From Apibacter raozihei (GTDB lineage: Bacteria > Bacteroidota > Bacteroidia > Flavobacteriales > Weeksellaceae): a stretch of 64,000 nucleotides of DNA. Below are positions 36,223 through 45,311 of this stretch, piece by piece. The translations under genes and the position numbers were made by a program. The stretch spans positions 124,001 through 188,000 of the forward strand of contig NZ_CP034930.1 in the NCBI RefSeq assembly GCF_004014855.1, in the 5' to 3' direction. Position 1 is the stretch's first letter; every line of letters starts with the position of its first letter. The notes under the pieces were generated by a model. It saw only the letters and a list, made by a program, of their open reading frames with translations, had not been told where the DNA came from and ran no database searches.

Positions 36223-37374
36223 TTAACGTGTTTTATTTTTATTTAAGTAAATTATAAACAATATAAACCCTACACTAGTTAATACTATACCCGGTAAGAC
36301 ACTGTATTCATACGGATAATTTTTATAAATAAACACTCCGCCTGAATAAGCGCCTAAGGCATTTCCTATATTAAAGGCAACCTGTACCAGAGCTGCTCCC
36401 AGCATTTCACCGCCTTTTGAGTTCTGCAACAACAGAATTTGTTGTGGAGCAGATACTGCAAATAAACAAGCGGTACCTACAAACATTAATACCAATGAAG
36501 CTGCTTGTGAATGTACTAAAAGAAAAAATAAAACCAGTGTTAACATAGCCAAGCCCTGAGTAACTGTCCCCACTTTTTCAGGAGAGTATTGATCCGATAG
36601 TTTACCACTGACCAGATTCCCCACTACCATACCTAAACCCGCAAACATCATTACACCTGTCATGGATTCTGATGAGAATCCTACCGATTGCGTCATAATT
36701 GGATTAATATAGCTGTACCAGCAGAATATGCCTCCGTTACCTAGGATAGTAGTAAAAAGTATAATCCAGGGATTTAACTTTTTTAAAAAATGAAACTGTT
36801 TTTTAAAGCCTACATCGGGCAAGGGCTCTAAATCGGGAATATATTTTATGATTGTGTAAAATATAAAAAATCCCAGTGCTCCTATAATCAAGTAGGTTAC
36901 CGACCATGAAAAATTATGGCTGATAAAAGTTCCTAAAGGCACACCTACCAGATTAGCCACTGTCATACCCGAAATCATTCCTGCCACTGCAGAGGTTCCT
37001 TTTCCTTCTTTTGCCAACCTTTGTGCAACAATAGATCCTACTCCGAAATAAGCCCCGTGGGGAAGACCGGAGATAAAACGAAAAAACAGGTTTATCTTGT
37101 AAGAAGAAAAGAAAGAAAAACATAAATTACCTACCATATAAATAAGGATAAGCCCTAACAAAACTTTTTTTAAGGGAAGTTTACGGCCTGCAAGTACTAA
37201 TAGTGGTGCTCCTACGGCTACTCCCAGAGCATAGGCCGAAATAAAATGACCAGCCTGTGGAATGCTTATGGATAAGTCTTTAGCTATATCCGGAAGTATA
37301 CCCATCATTCCAAATTCAGACATTCCTAAACCTAAGGTTCCTAATGCTAATGCTACGGTTGACTTTCTCATCAA
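36223..37374 (-). CDS. MFS efflux transporter, AraJ/sugar-efflux type
   Basis: A 383-residue protein with 12 predicted membrane segments and the drug:H+ antiporter-1 features: GMSEFGMMGILPDIAKDL in TM1-2 and GLPHGAYFGVGSIVA in TM4. This matches the AraJ/YdhP group, which exports sugars or drugs. The start could equally be the second Met (MRKST). The substrate is unknown. Confidence 0.87.
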   Translation of the reverse strand: MMRKSTVALALGTLGLGMSEFGMMGILPDIAKDLSISIPQAGHFISAYALGVAVGAPLLVLAGRKLPLKKVLLGLILIYMVGNLCFSFFSSYKINLFFRFISGLPHGAYFGVGSIVAQRLAKEGKGTSAVAGMISGMTVANLVGVPLGTFISHNFSWSVTYLIIGALGFFIFYTIIKYIPDLEPLPDVGFKKQFHFLKKLNPWIILFTTILGNGGIFCWYSYINPIMTQSVGFSSESMTGVMMFAGLGMVVGNLVSGKLSDQYSPEKVGTVTQGLAMLTLVLFFLLVHSQAASLVLMFVGTACLFAVSAPQQILLLQNSKGGEMLGAALVQVAFNIGNALGAYSGGVFIYKNYPYEYSVLPGIVLTSVGFILFIIYLNKNKTR

Positions 37375-37774
37375 ACTACTTATTTAATTACTATTGCAAA
37401 ATTACTCAGCAGCCAGCTTATATTTTTAATTATAAAGAATTTTTTAAAGAAAAAAATAAGATAAAATACGCTAAAATATTTTTCTTTATTTAAAATCAAT
37501 TTAATTGATTAAACAGTAAAATATTCTATAAAAATAAAATAAGATATTCTTACTATCAGGTAGTTATTAATTGTAAATACTAAACTAACAATTCTCAAAA
37601 TATTGAATGGAAATTAAAAAATTAACCTATAACTGTTTTTATTTATAATTTTATTTAAAAAAATAAAATTCAAAAATTAAAAGATTTTATTATTATATTT
37701 TCATTATTTATTATATTTGCCTAAATGTTTAATGTTTTTTACCTTACTAATAGTAACTAATTTTCGATGAAATA

Positions 37775-37876
37775 ATGAATAAACAGATAACTATGTTCTT
37801 CTTTTTGACAACACATACAGTCAAAGTGTTCCTGCGGAACGCACCATTTAAGTTTTATTTGCCTAATTCAATTTAA
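37775..37876 (+). pseudogene. Decayed start of a third secreted-protein paralogue
   Basis: A 33-codon frame begins MNKQITMFFFL and its DNA matches the start of the gene at 38102 (MNKKLAMFFL) over roughly the first 30 bases, then diverges and stops. It reads like the leftover signal peptide of a duplicate. The rest of the gap 37375-38101 is very AT-rich and I see no other gene in it. Confidence 0.35.
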
Positions 37877-38101
37877 AAGACAAAAAAGCTCATTAAATTA
37901 CTCTAACTAAATATCAAATAAACTATGAATACTGATTCAAAATTGTTCTTTATAATCTAACTATTAATACAAAGAACTTCCATTTAAATAAAAGAAAATA
38001 GTAAATTATTTCCTTAACGACTATTAATTATACAATAAATTTAAATTAATTAGATTTTTATATATACTAGTTCAATAAATATAAATAATTAAAGCGAAAT
38101 T

Positions 38102-38956
38102 ATGAATAAAAAATTAGCAATGTTCTTTTTATCCTGTATGTTTACAGGATTTACCCTAGCCCAGGGAGTGGGCATTAATACCGATAATCCGAAAGGAATT
38201 TTACATGTAGACGGAGCCGGAGATAATAAATCTGCTACCCCTACAGCCACAGAACTGGCCAACGACGTAGTTATTGGTTCTGATGGAAAAATGGCTATCG
38301 GGCAATTACCTGATGCAACCAACACATCTATTTTACAAGTTAACGGTTCTATATCTGTAAATGCTAACATTGCAGAATCTCCTAAAGACGGAGTTACTTA
38401 TGTGCTAGCTAGCACGGATGGATCACTCAATGCTAAATGGTTACAAAACGTAGCTTTATCTCCAACTGTTATCGGAGTATTAGGAACTGATGGAAGCGAT
38501 TCGACCACTGTTCCACCGGATGGTGTAGCTAAAGACGGTTATGCCGGTGCATTTTTAGGGTTTGATGTTGGTTCTTGGACAGGTGCATGGATAAAACTAC
38601 CTCCAGGATCTTGGATTATCCAATCCAGTATTTTACTTTATACTGCTGCTGCACCATCCAGTGCTCAGTCCGTATGGGCCAGACTTTCATGGAGCTCTTC
38701 AAAAGATGCCGGCCGTTGGGATAGCACAGATGTAATTGCAGGTCGTTATGTTTCCGGAGTTGTTCCGCCAACCAACACATTCGGGCTTGCCGTAGGTACA
38801 ACTTTAATTACTAACAAATCAGGTGCTGACAAAGTTTACTACCTGAACATGAACTGGAGTACTTCCAGCGGTGGTTTTAACACTACATGGAAAAACGTAG
38901 GTTCTTCTCAATGGAGTGAGAACACCATTGTTGCTTATCCGGTTATCAGTTTATAG
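38102..38956 (+). CDS. Secreted protein with head-type repeats, unknown function
   Basis: A 284-residue protein with signal peptide MNKKLAMFFLSCMFTGFTLAQ followed by GVGINTDNPKGILHVDGAGD, the same head-like motif as in the protein at 35286. Residues 120-284 are rich in Ser, Thr, Gly and Trp and look like a beta-sandwich domain. Its codon use is visibly richer in G and C than the flanking DNA, typical of a highly expressed gene. A 700-base non-coding leader precedes it. The function is unknown. Confidence 0.75.
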   Translation: MNKKLAMFFLSCMFTGFTLAQGVGINTDNPKGILHVDGAGDNKSATPTATELANDVVIGSDGKMAIGQLPDATNTSILQVNGSISVNANIAESPKDGVTYVLASTDGSLNAKWLQNVALSPTVIGVLGTDGSDSTTVPPDGVAKDGYAGAFLGFDVGSWTGAWIKLPPGSWIIQSSILLYTAAAPSSAQSVWARLSWSSSKDAGRWDSTDVIAGRYVSGVVPPTNTFGLAVGTTLITNKSGADKVYYLNMNWSTSSGGFNTTWKNVGSSQWSENTIVAYPVISL

Positions 38957-38983
38957 TTTAAACACGATTTTTTTTATACAATA

Positions 38984-39014
38984 AAAAAACTTCGGAGTAA
39001 TTCCGAAGTTTTTT
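38984..39014 (+). terminator. Terminator after the secreted protein gene
   Basis: Stem AAAAAACTTCGGA / TCCGAAGTTTTTT with a 5-base loop. Beyond it, 39015-39371 holds no gene; a short open stretch (about 39125-39223) that would read GWNFTLEKLDEIVQKL may be a gene fragment. Confidence 0.85.
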
Positions 39015-39371
39015 ACTTTTATTCCTATTCTAAATTCTTGATTTTTCAGGTATAATACATCTCTCCTACTCTATATATTCCCGAACTGATGTCTTATTAA
39101 ATAACAAACGGGTAAATATCTTTTTATTCTATTGAATCCATCTATTACAACAATATAACTAAAGGTTGGAATTTTACTCTGGAAAAATTAGATGAGATTG
39201 TGCAAAAGTTAGCTATTCTTATTTAAGGAAAAATAATTTTTAGTGTGAATATTCAAAGATTATAATTTAGAAAATATATTCTCTTTTATTTTTAAACCAA
39301 TGCTTTACATTATTAAACTCCTTATTAATTTATTAAAGTTGTGAAAAAAAGAGAAAAAATCTTTTTCAATT

Positions 39372-39890
39372 TTAACTAAAAAGTTGTTTAATCGTATTCA
39401 TCGGAAGAAACATTTTTTTACTGTCCGGTAATTCTATGAATCCGTATTTTAAATAAAAATCTTTGGCTTTATCATGCAAAGGATCTACAATAACAGCAAA
39501 AGAACCTATTTCCAGAGACAGTTGCCAGCTTCTTTTAAGAGCATCTACAAGCAATAATTTACCTAATCCTCCGGATTGATACCTTTTATCTATTGCTAAC
39601 CGTCCTAACAAAGTTGTGGGTAAAGTAGCATAAGAGGATGGAATTTTTTTTCTAACTAAATCAGGAACTAAATTTAATGGTATTCCATTATTAGAAAGAG
39701 TATAATATCCTTTCACTAAATTAATTTGTTCATCATTAAGGACAAAGCAAACCGATAGTTTTCTTTTTACGTCCTGTCCTGCCTGTTTATGCAAATAATT
39801 ATCCAACATAGCCTCTCCACAACAAAATTCTTTTTTATTATGATAAGAAGCTAAAAGTTCCGTTTTAAATTTATTCTGAGAGAGACTCAT
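39372..39890 (-). CDS. GNAT acetyltransferase toxin (TacT/AtaT-like)
   Basis: A 172-residue GNAT protein with the acetyl-CoA-binding run LLGRLAIDKRYQSGGLGKLLL and the C-terminal FYLKYGFIELPD block shared by toxins that acetylate aminoacyl-tRNA. It overlaps the DUF1778 antitoxin gene by 20 bases, the standard arrangement of this type II toxin-antitoxin family. Blocking translation by acetylating charged tRNA is inferred from the family. Confidence 0.88.
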   Translation of the reverse strand: MSLSQNKFKTELLASYHNKKEFCCGEAMLDNYLHKQAGQDVKRKLSVCFVLNDEQINLVKGYYTLSNNGIPLNLVPDLVRKKIPSSYATLPTTLLGRLAIDKRYQSGGLGKLLLVDALKRSWQLSLEIGSFAVIVDPLHDKAKDFYLKYGFIELPDSKKMFLPMNTIKQLFS

Positions 39891-40227
39891 ATTCCCGGGC
39901 AGCGTTTAATAAGGCCTTATTAGGAGAGGTTTGTTTCATCAGAGCATCAAAAAAAATATCACTATCTGCCTGTGAGGCTATTATTTTCTCATTTTCTTCT
40001 ATAATTTTCTCTGCTTTTTCCTTTACCGTAAGGATAACAAAATCGGTTAAGCTCCTGTATCCCCCCAACAATGCAGCCTTTTCAAAAAGTTCTTTCTGTC
40101 TTTTAGGTAAACGGGCATCAAAACGGGTTTGTTGTTCTTCCCTATCAGTAGTAGATCTTCCCGTTCTCCCTTGCAAAGGGACTGACTTTTTACCTTTTAC
40201 AGGTTTTTCTTTCTTTGAAACTGACAT
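39871..40227 (-). CDS. DUF1778 (ribbon-helix-helix) antitoxin
   Basis: A 118-residue protein: a basic, probably disordered N-terminus (about 1-30), then the RHH domain (RFDARLPKRQKELFEKAALLGGYRSLTDFV), then a C-terminal helix that would wrap the toxin (SDIFFDALMKQ). DUF1778 antitoxins neutralise GNAT toxins and repress their own promoter. The N-terminal extension is longer than usual. Confidence 0.87.
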   Translation of the reverse strand: MSVSKKEKPVKGKKSVPLQGRTGRSTTDREEQQTRFDARLPKRQKELFEKAALLGGYRSLTDFVILTVKEKAEKIIEENEKIIASQADSDIFFDALMKQTSPNKALLNAAREYESLSE

Positions 40228-40239
40228 ACTAATTTTTTA

Positions 40240-40264
40240 CAAATGTACGAATAATATCCGTACA
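40240..40264 (-). promoter_or_regulatory. Promoter and operator of the toxin-antitoxin pair
   Basis: The dyad TGTACG - 9 bases - CGTACA (40244-40264) overlaps a -7 box TACATTTG (40240-40247, minus strand), 13 bases upstream of the antitoxin start. The overlap is what an autorepressing RHH antitoxin needs. Confidence 0.5.
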
Positions 40265-40296
40265 AATATTTTTATTAAAAGATATATTTACTTTTA

Positions 40297-40761
40297 CTAT
40301 ATCTGCTTTTCGTTTTCCATCTCATTAAGCATATAATCACATAAAGTAAAAACAAATTTTTTCAACTTTTCTATTGAAATTTCTTTTGTATTAAGAGTTA
40401 ATTTTTTATTAAAAAAATCTTTAAAAATAAATGAACTAATTTCTCCTTTAGATTCACATGCTTTTAAATGATAATGAGATATTGAATTTCTTAAATGTCG
40501 GGCTACATTTTTTACAGAGTAATCTTCTTTAGCTATTTTAATAATATCTTCTTTAGCTATACCCCAATCTTTTCTTTCAATAGAATTTGTTGGTAATTTG
40601 TCGTACCAATGTTGCTGAGGAATAATAAGAAGTCCTACCAAACAATTCATAAAAAGAGTAATTTCATATTTTTCGTTACCCAAATTAAGTGAATTATACT
40701 GTTCCAGTATTTTTCTTGTTCTGGTTATAAAATCAAATTCTTGTTGTTTATAATAACTCAT
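40297..40761 (-). CDS. HEPN-family protein (putative RNase), pEK499_p136-like
   Basis: A 154-residue helical protein with the HEPN signature R-X4-H at Arg91-Asn92 to His96 (VARHLRNSISHYH), the catalytic pair of HEPN ribonucleases. It resembles the pEK499_p136 HEPN group. It starts 16 bases after the nucleotidyltransferase-HEPN gene and probably shares its operon. A toxin whose activity is controlled by the neighbouring nucleotidyltransferase is one reading, by analogy with MNT/HEPN toxin-antitoxin modules. Confidence 0.72.
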   Translation of the reverse strand: MSYYKQQEFDFITRTRKILEQYNSLNLGNEKYEITLFMNCLVGLLIIPQQHWYDKLPTNSIERKDWGIAKEDIIKIAKEDYSVKNVARHLRNSISHYHLKACESKGEISSFIFKDFFNKKLTLNTKEISIEKLKKFVFTLCDYMLNEMENEKQI

Positions 40762-40777
40762 ATCATAATTAATTTAC

Positions 40778-41653
40778 TCACATCTCCCCATATTCTTTTA
40801 TTTTTTCTTTGCAGATGCGTTCGGTGATGGTGCGGAGAAGTTCTACTTTGGGTAACAATATATCAATATCCTGTTGGGTTACAAGAAAATCAGGGTTATA
40901 ACGAGCTTCTACATAAGCATTTTTCAGCAGATTAAACAAGCGTTTTTCTTCTTCGGTGTTTCGGGGAAAAACTTTTACCAATTCTTCGGAATGCTTTTTA
41001 ACAGATGAGGAAAGTTTGGATAAATTGTGTTGTTTATTACTCCGAAGGGTAAAAACCAAACGAATAGCATAATAAAAATTTTCTGCTGCCTGATGAAGTT
41101 GAAAAGAAGCCATAACATATTTATTTCTTCCGTAGGCGAATTTTGTTTGTTCTAAAAATTCAATTGCTCTATCAAATTTTTCATTAAAATATTCCTGCGC
41201 CTGTTGTTGTATTTCTTTAAAATTGAGTTTGCGGCGTCGGGTAAGTTTTAGTTTTCCGCTATCGTACAATATAATTCCTTCCTGCTTTAGCTGGGTATAA
41301 AAATACCGTCCTTCTTCTAACTGTCGGTTCAGGGTTTTTATATCCTCCGTTATAAATTGTACGGGTGTTTGTGTTTCGGGATCTTTATAATACAAATCGT
41401 CTATATTATCCAAAACAGTTTCGGCTTTGCGGTTGGCAATTCCCTGGGTTACCACCAAAATATCGTAATCACTCATAAAAGAGGTAGGCACGCCAAATTC
41501 TACCCGCTCATCATATTCCACATATTTACCGGTGGCATAGCTTCCGTACAGAATAACCAACTCTGCCTGTGGCAGGCGTTTATTGATTTCCCGTACCAGA
41601 AAAATAAGATCTTCCTGCTTGCGTTTTGGTAAATAGGCTATAGATTTTTTCAT
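40778..41653 (-). CDS. Nucleotidyltransferase-HEPN fusion protein
   Basis: The start is set at 41653 (MKKSIAYLPKRKQEDL); eight further codons are open upstream. The N-terminal minimal nucleotidyltransferase domain has LYGSYATGK and, after an insertion of about 20 residues, SDYDILVV, giving the GS...DxD active site. The C-terminal HEPN domain (about 150-285) carries AAENFYYAIR and RSNKQH, an R-X4-H motif. Fused MNT-HEPN proteins are common in Bacteroidota mobile regions. Together with the following free HEPN gene this could form an AMP-transfer-controlled toxin system. Confidence 0.82.
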   Translation of the reverse strand: MKKSIAYLPKRKQEDLIFLVREINKRLPQAELVILYGSYATGKYVEYDERVEFGVPTSFMSDYDILVVTQGIANRKAETVLDNIDDLYYKDPETQTPVQFITEDIKTLNRQLEEGRYFYTQLKQEGIILYDSGKLKLTRRRKLNFKEIQQQAQEYFNEKFDRAIEFLEQTKFAYGRNKYVMASFQLHQAAENFYYAIRLVFTLRSNKQHNLSKLSSSVKKHSEELVKVFPRNTEEEKRLFNLLKNAYVEARYNPDFLVTQQDIDILLPKVELLRTITERICKEKIKEYGEM

Positions 41654-41699
41654 GGAATATGCGGTTTCTGAATACAAAGATATAAAGATAAATTTTCAT

Positions 41700-42620
41700 A
41701 TTCTTTTGTCTTGAAACAAAAGAAACAAAAATTCAAGAAAAATAAGAACTCGCCTATCGGCTCAAACAATTATTTTTCAATGAAACGGTTACTTTTTTTA
41801 ATTTGATGGTAAAATAAAAACTTTGCTTTTTTTTATGTTTTAATCTATAATTTTGAATTTGTCTCAGACTTCTAAAATAAGTCCTTCTATTTAGCTATTC
41901 TTTTGTCTTAAAACAAAAGAAAAAAAATCAAGAAAAATAAAAACTCGCCTGTCAGCTCAAACAGTTATTTTTCAAAGAAACGGATACTTTTTTTAATTTG
42001 ATGGTAAAATAAAAAACTTTGCTTATTTTATGGTTTAATCTATAATTTTGAATTTGTCTCAGACTTCTAAAATAAGTCCTTCTGTTTATCTATTCTTTTG
42101 TCTTGAAACAAAAGAAACAAAAATTCAAAAAAATAAGAACTCGCCTATCGGCTCAAACAATTATTTTTCAACGAAACGGATACTTTTTTTAATTTGATGG
42201 TAAAATAAAAACTTTGCTTTTTTTATGGTTTAGTCTATAATTTTGAATTTGTCTTAGACTTCTAAAATAAGTCCTTCTATTTAGCTATTCTTTTGTCTTA
42301 AAACAAAAGAAAAAAAAATCAAGAAAAATAAGAACTCACCTATCGGCTCAAACAATTATTTTTCAACGAAACGAATATTTTTTTGAATTGACAGTAAAAT
42401 AAAAACTTTGCTTATTTTAGATTTTGGTCTATAGTTTGGAATTTGACCTAGTTCTTTAAAATAAGTCCTTCTATTTAGCTATTCTTTTGTCTTAATACAA
42501 AGAATCATAAATGTTTAAGAAAAATAAGAACTCGCCTATCGGCTTAAACAATTATTTTTTCAACGGAACGGTTATTTTTTTTGACTTGATAGTAAAATAG
42601 AATTTTCGTGAAGTTTGAAC
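41700..42620. repeat. Five-copy tandem repeat, unit about 195 bp, with internal hairpins
   Basis: Units begin at about 41700, 41897, 42092, 42287 and 42481, each starting ATTCTTTTGTCTT. The first four are nearly identical; the fifth is degraded and truncated. Each unit holds a 9-bp hairpin (TTCTTTTGT / ACAAAAGAA), a conserved block CTCGCCTATCGGCTC, and a second small dyad (GACTT / AAGTC). No frame is open through the array, so it is non-coding. The function is unknown; it may be a structured RNA array or an expanded dispersed repeat. The remaining gap to 42818 shows no gene. Confidence 0.9.
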
Positions 42621-42818
42621 ATTTTTTTAGGATACAAAATTTAACTATTCGGATAAACTACTATCTTTGTACTCTGTTTGATTTTGATCTGTAATTTTAT
42701 ATTTCCTGTTACTTCTACAGAAATATAAGCCAAAGCACACAGGCGAAACGCATTCCCTTTATTTTTATTCGTGTAACCTGCTTTCTGCTGATAACAGAAG
42801 GTGTAAATACAGATATTT

Positions 42819-43208
42819 ATGCAAAATCAATTATATACCACTCATATAAAAATAGCTTTATATATAAACTTTGCTTTAAAATTGTTGCATTGTAAACAAA
42901 AAAGGCTAAAAAGAATTTTTTCGGGTTCCTCTGCTTGCCTTATTCAATTTCTTGATAAACACCAGACAGAAAAGATATTGGAAGTGGAACTGAAACAGGC
43001 AAATCTTACTATCAGTTGCCATATAAATAATAAAAAGCGCTGTTCTGCCTTATTCCTTTTTCCGGATGCATCTGAATTGGTTAATTATGCCAGTTATTTT
43101 AATACCCATTATGCCTACGATTTCCAAAAGAAATATTGGATATTGCCTAATGGCTATATATGCATTCATAAAGGTACGTATAGCCAAGGATTCTATCTGT
43201 ATACGTAA
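42819..43208 (+). CDS. Hypothetical protein, doubtful
   Basis: A 129-residue open frame with ATG start. The N-terminal third is basic with little pattern, the C-terminal two thirds (ILEVELKQANLTISCHINNKKR and FPDASELVNYASYFNTHYAYDF) look more protein-like with a plausible alpha/beta fold. I recognise no family. It lies between the repeat array and the aldo-keto reductase. It could be real or a chance frame. Confidence 0.35.
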   Translation: MQNQLYTTHIKIALYINFALKLLHCKQKRLKRIFSGSSACLIQFLDKHQTEKILEVELKQANLTISCHINNKKRCSALFLFPDASELVNYASYFNTHYAYDFQKKYWILPNGYICIHKGTYSQGFYLYT

Positions 43209-43342
43209 TTTTACAGGTATACTTACTTCCCAATGCCTGATTGTTTGCAATGCGGGTAATCAGGTTTTTGATAAATACTGCAAGAGTATGGTACGGTATT
43301 GGTAATTATTGTAATTTTGATAGAAACAAATAAGGAAATCCT

Positions 43343-44200
43343 ATGAATATAACAGATATTTCAGGCTCAGCCCTTCTTTCCAACGGGGTAAAGATGCCTT
43401 ACCTTGGACTGGGGGTTTATAAGGCTGAAGACGGACAGGAAGTGGTAAATGCCATTCATTATGCTTTGGATGCCGGTTACCGGCATATTGACACAGCAGC
43501 CTATTATTATAATGAAGAAGGAGTGGGTAAAGCCATAAAAACCGCTTCGGTAGCAAGGGAAGATATCTTTGTAGCTACCAAGGTCTGGTTTTCCCAGCAA
43601 AAATATGAAGATACGCTAAAAGCTTTTGATGATTCCATGCAAAAACTGGGACTTGAGTATCTGGATTTGTATTTAATCCACTGGCCACATCCGGAACATT
43701 ACCTGGAAGCATGGAAAGCTATGGAAGAACTATATAAGGCCGGAAGAATACGTGCGATAGGGGTTTGCAATTGCATGCAACACCACCTGCAAAGTATTAT
43801 TGATCTGGGAGGTACGGCTCCAATGGTTAATCAGGTAGAGTTTCATCCCAGTCTGGTTCAACAGGATTTACTAAACTTTTGTTCTCAAAACGGAATTCAG
43901 GCCGAAGCCTGGTCTCCGTTAAAACGTGGAGGTTTATTTGACAACCCTTTATTAAAGGAACTGGCGGAAAAATATAGTAAAAATATTGCCCAGATTATTA
44001 TTCGCTGGGATTTGCAAAAAGGAGTGATTACTATTCCTAAAAGTACCAAGAATGAACGTATTGTTTCCAATGCAGACGTTTTCGACTTTCAGTTATCTGA
44101 TGAGGATGTAAAAAAAATAGATGCTCTGGATACTAACGACCGAACGGGAGCACATCCGGATCATTTCATGGAATATTTTGCAAAAAAAGGTGTAAAATAA
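43343..44200 (+). CDS. Aldo/keto reductase
   Basis: A 285-residue (beta/alpha)8 NADPH-dependent reductase with the complete tetrad Asp50, Tyr55, Lys80 and His113 (DTAAYYYNEEGVGKA, VATKVWF, LIHWPHP) and the cofactor-binding IPKSTKNERI segment. It resembles the 2,5-diketo-D-gluconate reductase group, which reduces diverse aldehydes and ketones. It is a single-gene unit ended by a strong terminator. Confidence 0.92.
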   Translation: MNITDISGSALLSNGVKMPYLGLGVYKAEDGQEVVNAIHYALDAGYRHIDTAAYYYNEEGVGKAIKTASVAREDIFVATKVWFSQQKYEDTLKAFDDSMQKLGLEYLDLYLIHWPHPEHYLEAWKAMEELYKAGRIRAIGVCNCMQHHLQSIIDLGGTAPMVNQVEFHPSLVQQDLLNFCSQNGIQAEAWSPLKRGGLFDNPLLKELAEKYSKNIAQIIIRWDLQKGVITIPKSTKNERIVSNADVFDFQLSDEDVKKIDALDTNDRTGAHPDHFMEYFAKKGVK

Positions 44201-44203
44201 AGG

Positions 44204-44232
44204 ATAAGCCCGGAAGTAACTTCCGGGCTTAT
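44204..44232. terminator. Bidirectional terminator between convergent genes
   Basis: GC-rich perfect stem ATAAGCCCGGAAGT / ACTTCCGGGCTTAT followed by a T-run; the right arm overlaps the stop codon of the glycosyltransferase gene. Confidence 0.9.
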
Positions 44233-45293
44233 TTTTTCACTACTGATTCATATATTTCCAGATAGTCCCTGGCCGCGTTTTTCCAACTGAACAAAGCGGC
44301 TCTGTCTTTCATTTTCCTGGCATTTACGTCTTCATTTTTATAAAAGCATGCCAGACCTTCATCAACTGTATTTTTCATTTCTTCAGGATCAAAATTATCC
44401 CAGTAAAAAGCATCTGTTCCTCCTACTTCGGGAAGAGAGGTAAGACGGGAAAGAAATACCGGTTTACCGAAATGCATGGCTTCAACCACCGGAAGTCCGA
44501 ATCCTTCCTGAATTGAAGGTAGCAATAAAGCTCGGGCATTTTTTAAATAATACTGCTTACTTTGCTCGGAAATTTTACCGGTTACTAGTACCCGTTTTTC
44601 TAAATGGTAATTTTGTATGAGATCTTTGATCTGCTGACCGTAAGAATTTTCATTGTTTCCTGCCAGAATAAGCGTATACTCTGTAGTTAACCTCATCATT
44701 TCTATCAAAGCTGTATAATTTTTTCTGGTCTGGAAATTTCCTATAGCCAGTAAAAATGGTTTTTCTGGAACTATTTCAGGGGTAAAATCTCCGAGTTCTT
44801 TTACATTAGCCATAGAATTCCCGTTGTAAATAACTTTTTCTGTTATATTTGCAGGAATGTCAAAATACTGATGAGTCTGCTCTTTTACAAATTCTGAAAT
44901 ATAAGTTATGGCATGGGAACGATTAATTTTCTCGCGAAACTGCTTACTTCTTTTTTTGTTACCTTCCACTGCGGGAATAATATCATGGATGGTAAGTAAA
45001 TAAGGCATCGTATGATACGGTTCCACCCGTATATTCTGATTTAAAGAATGCCACAAATCAAATTTTTTCCTTATTCTTGTGAAAGCATGTCTTTGAAACG
45101 AATAATATTTATGGAATTTTAAATGCTGCCCTTCAAATAAATCTAAATAGGAAGCATTAGGCAAATTTAACGTAAGTCCGAAATTTTTATTTTGTTTAGC
45201 CAGCTCTTTAACCAGCTCATAGGTAAAGACACCAAAGCCAAATGTCCTGTTTCTAATATTGTGCGTTTCTAAAAAAATTTGCGGCAATCCCAT
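44229..45293 (-). CDS. GT4-family glycosyltransferase
   Basis: A 354-residue GT-B enzyme with the C-terminal donor-binding motif EGFGLPVVEAMHFGKPVF (the EX7E pattern of GT4) and a Rossmann start in FLLAIGNFQTRKNY. The N-terminal domain has HDIIP, also frequent in this group. It would add a sugar in surface polysaccharide or lipooligosaccharide synthesis. No other polysaccharide genes are nearby, so it looks like a stray gene. Confidence 0.88.
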   Translation of the reverse strand: MGLPQIFLETHNIRNRTFGFGVFTYELVKELAKQNKNFGLTLNLPNASYLDLFEGQHLKFHKYYSFQRHAFTRIRKKFDLWHSLNQNIRVEPYHTMPYLLTIHDIIPAVEGNKKRSKQFREKINRSHAITYISEFVKEQTHQYFDIPANITEKVIYNGNSMANVKELGDFTPEIVPEKPFLLAIGNFQTRKNYTALIEMMRLTTEYTLILAGNNENSYGQQIKDLIQNYHLEKRVLVTGKISEQSKQYYLKNARALLLPSIQEGFGLPVVEAMHFGKPVFLSRLTSLPEVGGTDAFYWDNFDPEEMKNTVDEGLACFYKNEDVNARKMKDRAALFSWKNAARDYLEIYESVVKK

Positions 45294-45311
45294 GTACTTT
45301 TTATTTTTTAA

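Noticed and set aside
39125-39223. Short frame reading GWNFTLEKLDEIVQKL
   Set aside because: It has no start codon and is too short to call; it may be a gene fragment but I could not assign it.
41700-42620. CRISPR array
   Set aside because: The repeated unit is about 195 bp with no short repeats separating unique spacers, and no cas genes are present.
43066-43305. Coding frame of 79 residues overlapping the 42819 frame
   Set aside because: It overlaps the better 42819 frame in another phase and has no sensible protein pattern.
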